64,000 nt of DNA from Drosophila persimilis (taxonomy: Eukaryota; Arthropoda; Insecta; Diptera; Drosophilidae), in the NCBI RefSeq assembly GCF_003286085.1, contig NW_020825289.1, forward strand, positions 2,976,001 to 3,040,000, written 5' to 3'. Within the stretch, counting starts at the first letter, position 1, and the number at the start of each line of letters is the position of its first letter. The position numbers and the translations under genes are program-made. The notes under the pieces are model-generated. The model saw only the letters and a list, made by a program, of their open reading frames with translations, was not told the DNA's origin and did not search any database. Below, piece by piece: positions 21,301 to 33,300 of the stretch.

Positions 21301-24300
21301 GCTACCCAAATATGTGTTTCTTTTGAACAACGATACGTTATACGTGGCTACAATCGACTGAAATCGTTTAGAAAGTAATATTAAATGTTTAATGACTTTG
21401 TACAAGCAAGAGGAACCTCAATCAGAGTTGGTAAAATGTGTTTAATATTGAGGAGACGACTGAGTGAATAGCAGCGGAATCAGCTCGATGATTTCTGTAT
21501 TAAATTTTTATGAACATGGAACCTGCTCTTTTATGCTGTGCCCCTCTATGTCTTTTAAGCATGCGAAGGTAAATTTGTACCGTACTTTGAAGGCTAACAA
21601 AAATAGGGTCACTGAATATAAACTAAATCTCTTTTTGGGAGAGATTTATACATAAACATTCTAGAAATTATTTCGGATGCGATGGTTCTACCTGTGGATT
21701 GTAAACCAAAACAACAGAGGCTCTGATCTGGCCTGAACTCATCTTGCGTTGTATTCAAGTATTGGAAATGCACAAAAAATAGAGAAAGTGAAAGGCCGAG
21801 CGGTATTTACGTGTCGGTGATGATTCGGCGACGATTTCATGTGGCCACACACGTAACGTAACCCTAGGCATATTGACACTAAAATAGATAGAGAGTGGCA
21901 TTTAACTATCAACTAAGGTCCCTAATATTGGCTAATATATGCCATTGATTCAAAGCGAGGTTCCATATCTTGAACTATTCAGATTGGTAGGATATGCGTG
22001 AGATTGGTAACGTGTGCATCACAAAAGCTCTTATTCGTATAGTCTGGAAGATCTAACCAGACAGACAGAGAAATGGCCTTGTAATCTACGAACACCTGGC
22101 ATGAATACCCCCAGTTTTCTGTATGATTCATGGGAAAATTCAGCAGGCAAGCGGAAGTCCAAAGCTTTATGCCCAGCGCCAGTTCCTAGTACAACTTCCG
22201 CCTTATTAGACACAATAATTATTAGGTCTGCATAGCAGTACGAGATTCGTTTCCTACCTTAAGCAGTAATTTTTTGTTTCGTATGAGCTCTTTGGAAGTG
22301 TGTGTCAGTTGGCTCCCGCGCCAAGTTTGCAAGCATGCTATGTTGTTGCTGGAATCCCCATCGTAGTAGGAGCAGTCATCTTCGTCGCAGCTGGATATAC
22401 TACAGCAACAGCTAGCCGCAACGTCCGTCGAAGATTCGTTATATGCACTGTTCCAGAAAACACCGCCGACGGCATTGCAGCAGTCTTTCGAAAGGATGTT
22501 CGCCGATTTTGAGGGGTTGCATTGGCAACAATCCTGTTCCGAGTCACACTGCGAGCTAATGTCAAGATAGCATTCCTCGCCGCAACCAGACGAAGACGTT
22601 GAGATGCTTGATGACAGGGCCACAGAATGGCTTCTGGGCGTTTCCTTCAACTTCACACCATTGCTGTTGTTGTTTACAATCGTTTTTAAGTTGTCTATTG
22701 TGTCTGGTTTGAAAAATGAGTGGTTTAAAAAGCCGGCAGATTTCGAAAACGTTTGAGCCTCGGTTTCCATGTAGTTATCATAGGGATCTATGCTGGACTC
22801 TCGGACCCAGCTGTCGTCGATAGCTACGATTGTGGACTTAGTGTCCGCTCCCTTTACATTAAGACCGTTAATGTTGCGTTGTTTTTCGATATTGCATTGC
22901 TTTGCATGAACTGCGGCAGCTTTTAGCAGCTCGTTGGTAGTGACCTTAGTGAGATTCTTCTTGGCAAAGTTTTGTACATCGTTGTGATCAGCAGCCGATT
23001 TCATCTGAGTAGGAGCAGTTGTTTCATCGAATTTCTTGATCTGGCTTTGCTTTTCAAGACCCTTTTTGCAGCCCACACACTCTCCATTCTGGCGGTTGTT
23101 CGTTTGCTTACCCCGTTCCTGGCTATTGTCATTAGAGAAAGATACACCAGAGTCAGAGCAGCTCTCGATAGAAAAACGCTTCTCTCCATTAACAGTTATA
23201 TTATCTCGACACCTATCATGCCGGGAGAGGGAACAGTACGCAAAGCTGCATGTTGAAAGTTCAGAATTGCTGTTCGAAACCTGTATTTTGTAGCCACTCT
23301 GTGGTTTTTTAACCTCTAAGTGGTTAACGATAAGCAGTGGCTGCCGCTTCTTTCGAATGTGAACACGTTCCAACTTGACTTTTTGCTGAATGCGGTGAGA
23401 CTCCTGCTCTGTTACCAATTGTGAACTGCTTCCACTCGCGCCATCTGTTTTCTGAAACATCCATGTTGGTGCAGTCTCCTTTACATCGCAATTCGTTATC
23501 GTGTTTGGGATTCGGAGCCGCGATTGCAGACGTGTATCGCCCTCTCTGTTTTCGATGCGCGCGATACGATCTGCCCGAGATTTTATGCCTACAGCCGCGC
23601 GCTGGAAGTCACGTTTATTCCTATGGTACTTCCAGCTCTGCGATTTCTTACAGTCATCTACACCGGTGTTGGTCTCTGTTGTGTCAGAATGCGACTCATC
23701 ACATGAGCAGGAAGAATTAGTGCAACACTGCGACAGAGCACATTCCAATTCATTCGGCAGAGTGGTCTGCGTACCTTTCTGAGAATTGACCCTGGGCAGA
23801 GATGTGCGCTTCTGTTGCAAGAGCAACTGCCACGACTCTATTGTAGGTGGTGGTAAAGAAGGCTTTGGATCCGGCACAATCTTGGGTGAGAAGCAGTGCT
23901 GTCGTCCTGACATGCTCATCTCAGCTTCGATACTTGATTGGGGTGGTTGTCTGCGGTATCCACCAAATCGGGCGGGATTGTTCAGCCTGAGAGCCTGTGG
24001 GGACTGATTCGGCTTGTGCATTATAGCCTGCTTGCACTGATGCACATAGTTAACTTTTAGTAGCTCCATTTTGGGTATTCCGCCGATGCCACTATTAGAC
24101 ATTCGTGAGTCAATCGTGCTGTCCTGCCCACACATGTCGCCTGCAAACGGCTTTGGCGGTAGGGGAAGAGGCAATTTGCCTATGGGCATTTTTATCGAAA
24201 ACTTTTAAATAATAATACTTGTAGTTTTTGCCTGCTCACAAGGGAAATTCAGCAATACTTTATGTACATTGTACAATATGTACATAAATATAAACACAGA

Positions 24301-27300
24301 CTCCATACGAGTATATATATTGTATCAAGCTTTACTACACACACGTCTAAAACTCTTTTGACTGTTCACGATTCATATGCTAATCTTGGTGGTTGCGTTG
24401 CTTTTATTAGGATTATCAATAGATTCATTTGTGATTACGGATTACGGACTGGGGAAGCTACAGTCGCGGTCGATCATACTTAAGCTCCGTTTAGGACTTT
24501 TGCATAAATACAAATCATAATAAATATACATATTAAGGCCACTGTCACTTGTAAGCTGTTCTTTTCGTCGGTTCTGTGCTTGTATTTTTTGTTTTGTTAA
24601 TGTATTCGTACATGTGTAAGTGATATTTTTCTGCGCGAATATCAATACGGATATTTTTGAGGTATTTATCAACTACTTTCGTTGTCCGCGACTCGAAAAA
24701 GATTGATGCAGAAAAATCTACAGTGCTTCCACTCCACTGTCTCAGCTACTACTCACTTCTTGCATGTTGCTGGTAAACCGGTTCCAGTGATATCTTTTGG
24801 AATATGGACGCTTGTACACCCTATTATCGTTAAAAGTCTGTTTTTCAGGCTGCCTCTCAATAAATATCGTTAAAACTTATTTCATACGGCGGTGCCACTG
24901 TTTGTCACTCCAACCTGAATACGCAATCCGGTTGGTTTAAAAACTAGTATTATCACTTGAAGTTTGGTAAAACAGACTCGTAAAGAATGTTTTAGTTTTA
25001 GAACATACCTATCTGCATCATCATAATTTAATAATGATGATATTTTCACGATTTATAATGTAAACAATTAATGCTTGCCAGTCACACGCAATCAGAAACA
25101 TTTTTTCTACAAATAAGAAGTGGATATTTTGAATAAAAATGAAAAAATAAAAAAAAACAAAACTTAAAGATATGAAAACTCTGTGCTACAATTCTCATTG
25201 CTGTGCGTGAACTACGAAAAAGTGTCCGAAAAATGATTTGGAAAAACTCTTAAGTCAAAAACTCTAGAGTTTTTTGTGGAACCCTCCTTAATACAAATGG
25301 GAAATCTCGTTGAGACAGCTTAAAAAAAGGTTAGTTTCCTGTTTCTCGAAAATTAAATTTAGAAAATCGGTTAATTTAATATACTATTAATATATTAATC
25401 ATACTATGGATCCACGATATGAAAAAAATGTCACTAATATGCCTTTTGCCCAAGGGTATTTACAATGTTGCCCACTCTCGTCCACATGTTGCTGGGGTAT
25501 AATCTTCGGGTTTGATGAGCACTGCAGCGAGTTCGATGCAACATGTTTGGGTTTGAGGCCACGTACAGTGGATAAAACAAACGGCCAATCAGCTTATAGA
25601 AATGAATGTGGTGTAAATCATAGAATTTTATATATATAAAATATTTTTTAGAATAATATTCGGACAGAATTCTTCCCTGCATACTGGAAACAGACAACAC
25701 TTTCGACTATCTAAATCACATTGGCCAATATTACAAACAGAACCGGACATTTGGACGCCACAAAAGAATACATAAAACAACAAATTGTGTTTTACATTAT
25801 TAAAAAATTAATAATGAAAACAAATATTTTGTTTTTATGGTACGTATTTAAAAACATATTTTATTTCTCCTGATTACATTAATATTAAATAGATTAAACA
25901 TTTCGAAATTAGAGATATATATTAGATATGTATATTTTTCGTTTTATCCACTGCCACAGCGAACCGTTTCTTGGCCGCAATCCACCTAGATTCTTGCGCT
26001 TTCTTTCTCATTTTGCCACCTGCCACCTTGGTCTGATTGTAAGTCGGGTTTCCGCTAATGACGGCTTCTTGAAATGTTTCTTATATTGACGAAAATAAGA
26101 TTTTGTTGGGTTTCCAAATATACAGTATTTTTTCTAGAGTCTATAATTAAGTAATTGCTAAATTAACCGTCGGGCTTCCAAGACCTGCGGCACTACTATC
26201 TGTTGAGGTTGGGATGCTTGAAGTAGTTAGGTAGGTTTTATTACAACAGCTTTACCTTAAAAAAAAAATTTAAAGCTAACGATAAGATTGCAGAAAAATT
26301 ATGATAAAAAAACTGACGAAGACTAATTAATTGGAAAATCGGATGAAAAATAAAAATATTTCCTTTGTATTGTATTGAAATTCTGTTGAAACTACATTTA
26401 TATTGATACATTTAATTTCCTTTCACCAGTGCCATGAAAAAAATGTCAAGTAGGGGTTTAAAAGGAAAGAATTAATACAACCACAAATAGACTACCACCA
26501 GCAGTAGCGTACACTGGAAAATATAGTGCAAACGAAACGAACCCAACAGAAAGTTCAATTGAAAGAGAAACTTCGTCGAAAACAATGAAACTGAAAAATT
26601 CATCTTTTCATTAATTAAATTAAACAAAAAGCGACAAGAGAAATTATCGCGTAACAAACATGCGTGTATACCATTGTATGCGACGCAAAGTCAGCGGTGA
26701 ACTCAGCATCACTAAAATTAAGCTTTTGATTTTATCGTCCACACCAAACCAAACCTTTGCCGTAATGTGAAGTATATGGGAGTGACACTAGGTCGCGAAA
26801 GGCTTTAAGCGGAAAGCCTAATACGGCGTTGCAACTGCTTCAATCCGAGAGTCCGAAGCGTAATAACCGAAACGTACGAAATACATCGGTCTCAACTGAT
26901 TTTGCTTCAATAAGTAAATTTGTAAGCCTATTCCAGATCTAATTGAATGTTGGCGTAATACTTTCTCTCATCTGTGACAAATATCACAACAAATAGTACC
27001 AGTAGTAGTTTAAAAATTAGACTTTGAGAAATCCATGTGTAGTCAGTCCATTGTCTTAGATCCAGCCAAATTTTTGTACCCAGCCACTGTAATTACATTT
27101 GTTCCTTCTGGCTATAACATCTACTCATCCGATCTAGTTCTAGATTTGCACTTCTTGGGGGCGTGAAATTTATAAAAATAAACTTGATTCAGTGTGATAT
27201 CACGAGGACCGAGGGAGTACTCGTCAAGATAAAAATGATGTTGAACCCTCAGCTGTATGAAGATATTAAAAACTTTCTGACGTACAGTACCTGCCGTGTA

Positions 27301-30300
27301 GTCCAGGTTGGTGCAGCTTCTTTGACCAAGACCATCAAGGCAGGAGTACCGCAAGGCAGCGTACTGCGTACAGCGTCCGACACTGTACTGCTTATCCACC
27401 CTCGCCATGCCAAATCGCTCTACGGTCCGAAGGCAAACAGGGCAGACCCTCAAGGTGGCAGCTCAGAGCAGTACTCTCGAGGGCTAGCTGTGTCTATGAT
27501 GCCACAGACAATCTACAGCAATACTTCAAGCTGTTTAAGAACTGAGCCTGCCGATGGAACATCTCCATAAACCCTGATAAAAGTGCAGTGGTGACGCACA
27601 CTTTAAGAATAGGCTCTAGTCCTGGCGTCTTCCTGCTTGGGAAAGGAATCACACATACCTCGGATTTATACTTTCGACAGTCACATTCGTAGCGTGAGGA
27701 GCAAGTTGGTGGGTAAGGCTCAGAAAATGTTCTGGGTAGTTAAACAAAGCAACAAGCTCAGCTCAACAAGCTAAAAACGAGGGGGAACGTTGTGAGTTGC
27801 TGCGGACACAGCAACTCTACAGTTATACCCGATACTTAGCCTTACCAGTATGGCTCTCCTCCAGCAGACGGCGCTAATATTAAACGACACGACAAAGAGT
27901 GCGTGCGAGAGAGACAGAAAATCAGTCTGAGCGTGACGTCGGGCGCTGCGTAGCCACTGCAAATTGATTTGTTCCTGTTGGCTATAAAAATGATCTGATC
28001 TGATCCAGATTAAGCAGTCTGATAGATATGATCATTATCTATGATTCTGCGTTTTTAGTTTTCTTGTATCCTCAATATTATGGATGCAACAGTTTTTCGT
28101 CCTTTGTGGGGGTGGAAGGGGGTGGGGCGAAATTCTGAGATATACGTTTTATAGTGAGATCTAACAGGAGTACGGACACTAAATTTGGTTACTCTAGCCT
28201 TAATACTCTCTGAGATTTGTGAATATCCCCAGATTTGCATCCTTTGCGGGGGCGGAAGGGGGTGTGGCGAAATTTTGAAACAAACTCGTCTCGGTCCGAT
28301 ATATTAGGAGTGTGGATACCAAATTTGGTTGCTCTAGCTTTTATAGTCTCTGAGATCTAGGCGCTAATGTTTTACTCTAAGCAAAGGCGCCTATGCTACG
28401 TGTGTGTTAGAGAGAGACAGGGCGAGAAAAAATGAAATTGTTTTCTTGATGCTGGCTATAATAATAATACGATCCAATTCAGATTCTGCAGTCTAAAAGA
28501 TATGGTCATTCTCTACGATTCTGCGTTTTTGGTTTTATCGTATCTTTAAAAATGTGGATGCCACAGATTTTCGTCCTTTGTGGGGGCGGAAGTGGGCGGG
28601 GCAAAGTTTTGAAATATTTTTGTAGCAGTGACATATCACAGAAGTCTGGATCTCTAGCTCTTATAGTCTCTGAGCACTAGGCGCTGAAGGGGACGGACAG
28701 ACGCTGATTGATTGATTGATGCTGATCAAGAATATATATACTTTATAGGGTCGGAAACGATTCCTTCTGGACGTTACACACATCCACTTTTACCACAAAT
28801 CTAATATACCCCAATACTCATTTTGAGTATCGGGTATAACAAAGTCATGATCTATAAAGTCATACTAGCCCGTGCCACGGCATTCAGGTGTATGGGATTG
28901 CAGCCAAGACTAACCACATTTGTAAGCTCAGAAGCCACCCTAATGTACTGGCGAGGCGTCTTGCGAGATCCAGATACCGGTGTAGGCTGGCCCAATACAC
29001 CCAGTCGAACTGCACAACAGGAGAGGACCTCTGCCCTAGAAAACCTTGACAGATAATTGAACCAAATAATATCCTCATCCGAATTCTTCGACCTTGATGA
29101 CACGCATTTTTTTGTATTTATTTATTTGTGACTTTTGTATAAGTTGCTCTAACAGGAACAAAAAATTGTTTGTTTCAGGGATATTATTTCATAATCAAAA
29201 ATACAAAATACAATACTAATTATCTAATTTTACTAATAAAAAATAAATATTAAATAAAAAAAAGTGTGATATCACAGGAGTCTGCACACAAAATTGCTTG
29301 GAGATTCTAGCTCTTCTAGTATCAAAGAATTAGGCGTCAAACAAGTCGAACTGACGGACGAACAGACAGATATATGATTCTCGACTCGGTTATTGATGAT
29401 GATCAAGAATATATATACTTTATGGAGTTTGTAACGCTTCCTCCTCAGTGGTACATATATCCACTTCTACCACAAATCTAATATACCAATATACTCTTCG
29501 AGTACTCTACCAAAAATGGTTGGGTACCTGTTAGGCCTAGTAGAAGGTAGCACTTAAAAACCGCTATGCAGATTGTATACGAGCTTAATTTAAATTAATT
29601 CAAATGGCGGAAATCAAGGTCCTAAGAAATTATAATTACTGAAGATAAATCATATGGCATAGAAAAATATATTTTTCTTGATGCATTGATCGGTCGATAA
29701 ATGCGCAATATACAGAAGTCATATGTGGTCAAGACATATTTAAATATATATTTTATATTATTTAAAATCACTACAAACTTATCTTAAAGAAGCGTTCAAT
29801 TGCTATACGACTTTTACATGATTTTTGCTCCTTTCGTTCGGGATATAATTGGCTGCTATTTCATAAAGTAAAGATGAAAAAAACATTACTATTAACATCC
29901 ACTTTAAAAAAATAAATGGCCAAGTTGATATACCCTTCGAAAACCAAATACTTCCACTTTAGCGTTTATAATTGACAATAGATAACCGTTTACATCAATT
30001 TGTTCAATTGCTTCATTTGATAAGCAAACAAAAAAAATAAAATCGGTCAAAGCTATTGCAATTTCAGCTCAATTTGGTGTAAATAAATCGCTCGACTTCC
30101 AACCATCGAATGTTCAAAATGAAAATGTTATTTGTGCAGCAGAGTTGGTCGCTTGTTCTTAATTCTATAAGTAAGTAAGTTGATGGCGAAAAGGAAAATA
30201 CTTCAAGGAAAATATGTCATACAAAGTAGGAACCTATTTGAATGGGAGTACCATATGCCTATTTTGGAATAGGAACTTTGAGTTCCAGCCACAAGCCTCT

Positions 30301-33300
30301 GTTGCTGATTATGCCAGTTTCGTGGGTATTAATATAAATAATCTGAAGGGAAGTTTTGATGAAGGCACTGTTGATGTACGGTCAATGAAAAAACAGCTAC
30401 AGGAGAAAAATTTGCTGTACGATGACCTTCTGCTCAAGCTTATGATATCTATTGAGGTGACACACTGTGAGGTACGATTTTCAAATTGGTTTTACAATCT
30501 ACTATTCACAATTTCTTTTCTTAAATGCAGACTTTTATGGTATTTGGAAATGACATAGCACGTTTCGTGGACGCTTTCACAAATGCATCCATGTATTCCA
30601 TATGGCGTTCTTTGCACAACAGATTCATTTTCTCGCACGTGGCTGATGAGCTGAACGAGAATTGCTGTGACAACTTCTTCTTCGAGGGTAAATAATTAAA
30701 ATATCATCCATCAAATATCATCATCATTAGAATATCCTCAGATCAGCCGAACATTCTGTTTATAGTGGAGAGTCAAGATGCATCTGGGGCCGTCTTTGAA
30801 ATAAAGACCAACAAATATGTGGGCACTAGGGCGGAAAAACCGGCACAATTACAACTATTGGACCGATACTATGTCGCAGAGCAACGATTTCAGCTAAAGA
30901 ATTTGTTGTTCCCGAATAAGCTAAAGGACTTGCAGGGCCGTGAGGTAATCATCGCCGGCTTTGACTATAGACCCTATACGGTTATAAAATATGTAAGCTA
31001 TTTGCCAAACCTCGCAGTAAAAAACTTAAGGTATCTGTATCCATTCTACAGAACAAAGAGAATAGCAACACACGTGATATAGGTGTGACACAAGATTCAG
31101 GCTTGAGCAATGTCTACATTGATGGCACGGAAGCACGCGTTGTTCTCAACTTTTGTGCAAAGTTCAATTGTACAGTGCAAATTGACACAAGTAAGTCGTC
31201 AATACGTTTTAACTTAGGTCCTAGTGTCTACCAAGAAGACTACAATTAACTACACTGAGTTGAACCCCTTCTCTTTTAACATTGACAGCTGATGCCGATG
31301 ATTGGGGCACCGTTTACCAAAATATGTCTGGGGATGGCGCCATGGGCATGGTTATTAATCACAAAGCAGATATTTGCATTGGCGCAATGTATTCGTGGTA
31401 TGAGGGCTACACATATTTAGATCTATCAATGTATCTCGTGCGGTCCGGAATAACTTGTCTGGTCCCAGCACCTCTCCGACTAGCTAGCTGGTACCTTCCC
31501 CTTCAGCCGTTTCAAACAAACCTCTGGGCTGCGGTCCTGGTGTATCTCTGTTTGGAGACCTTGGGGTTGGTGTTGGCCTACAGAAGCGAGCAAGAGCTGT
31601 ACGTCTCGGAAATCGCCCGTGATGGCTGGTGGTGCTGCGCAAAGCTGGGCCTGGCTACGGCTTTTAAGCTTTTCATCTCGCAGTCTGGAAACAGTAAAAC
31701 GACTTCTGTAACTGTCCGTGTGCTGCTCTTTGCCTGCTTTCTCAACGACATAATCATAACCAGCATTTATGGTGGTGGTCTGGCTAGTATATTGACTATA
31801 CCAAGTATGTCTGAAGCGGCGGACACAGTGCCACGGTTGCGCAACCACCGTTTGCAGTGGGCCGCTAACTCGGAGGCATGGGTTTCAGCTATCCGTGGTT
31901 CTGATGATGTAAGTTGTGTGTGGTACAATAGCTATGCTACGAGCCATTTATCTTTCGCAGCCTTTGGTGCAAGATCTTTTAAGCAATTTCCACATCTACA
32001 GCGATGAGCAGCTGCTCGAATTGGCACAGGAGACTCAAGTGCGAATGGGTTTCACTGTAGAACGTCTTCCCTTCGGTATCTTAGATATTTTGAAAATGTA
32101 TATGTCATTTAATGTTGATATCCAATGTCTCCAGGTCACTTTGCAATTGGGGACTACTTATTACCAGAAGCTATCGATCAAATGGTAATCATGCAGGAGG
32201 ACCTCTACTACCAATACACGGTGGCTTTCGTTCCCAGACTGTGGCCATTACTTGAGCAGTTCAATACGCTAATCTATAGTTGGCATTCATCCGGATTCGA
32301 TAAATACTGGGAGTACCGTGTGGTCGCCGACAATCTCAACGTTCAGAAACAACAGCAGGTGGAGAGCACCATGACGAGGAGCCAAGAGGATATTGGTCCT
32401 GTCCGGCTTGGGATGTCGAATTTTGCAGGTATTATACTCGTCTGGGTATTGGGATCTACAGTCGCCACGCTGATCTTTGTAGCCGAGTTGTTTGTCGACA
32501 ATTTTAAAAAAACACCAACAAATACATAATTGATTTAGGAAATTGTTGCACAACCCTCTTAGAGGTATTTAATAGCTAAACCTATACGAGGTAGACTTTA
32601 ATTTAAAACAAAAAATTTATTTTTGAGAATATTACTCTTAAAAAATATTACCCAATAAAATTGAGCATAAGAGTTTAACGCACAGATGAAATAACTGCTC
32701 TGTGAAATCGAATAACAGTTCTTTATATTGTATCTTTATTGAAAGCTTATACACGTACTCAAGCAAATAATTTTCATGCATGGAGATTCTGTGGAAATTT
32801 GTATGTCGGCCAAAAGTAGGCCAAAATTCTATAGCAGTATTGCCATCAGTAAGACAAAAAGTTAGTTTGGGTAGTCAGCCGTCATGTCATGCTCATATTT
32901 ATGCGACGTGAAAATGTCTGGGCAGCCTGGCCACAGACACGTGACATATTTTTTTGGTGAAAGGTTAATTGGCCCTCAACGCAGCTTTCTTTTTGTGTCC
33001 GATTTAATCTTGATTCCCTGGAACGTTTGCCATGGCAAGGCCAAATCTATTACTTGAAAAAATTACAGTATCTTGAATATTTGTAGAGTAAGAGTATATT
33101 AATGAGTAAAGTCAATGAGTCTCAGGAATGATTGCACTATACAACACCATATTTACTCTTCGTGCCGACTTTTCTGATAGATTTGGGCCTTTACAATGGT
33201 TTTTTTATACCCGATACTCAGAGTGAGTATAGGGGCATATTAGATTTTTTGGGAAAATGGATGTGTGTAACGTCCAGTAGGAAGCGTTTCCGACTCCATA

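Noticed and set aside
22300..24007. Several plus-strand frames of 60-99 codons between 22.3 and 24.0 kb
   Set aside because: They are antisense shadows of the large minus-strand linker exon, caused by its low stop density. None shows a family or splice context.
25406..25700. Frames on both strands around 25.4-25.7 kb
   Set aside because: No recognisable domain and no convincing splice sites. The open frames could come from composition alone.
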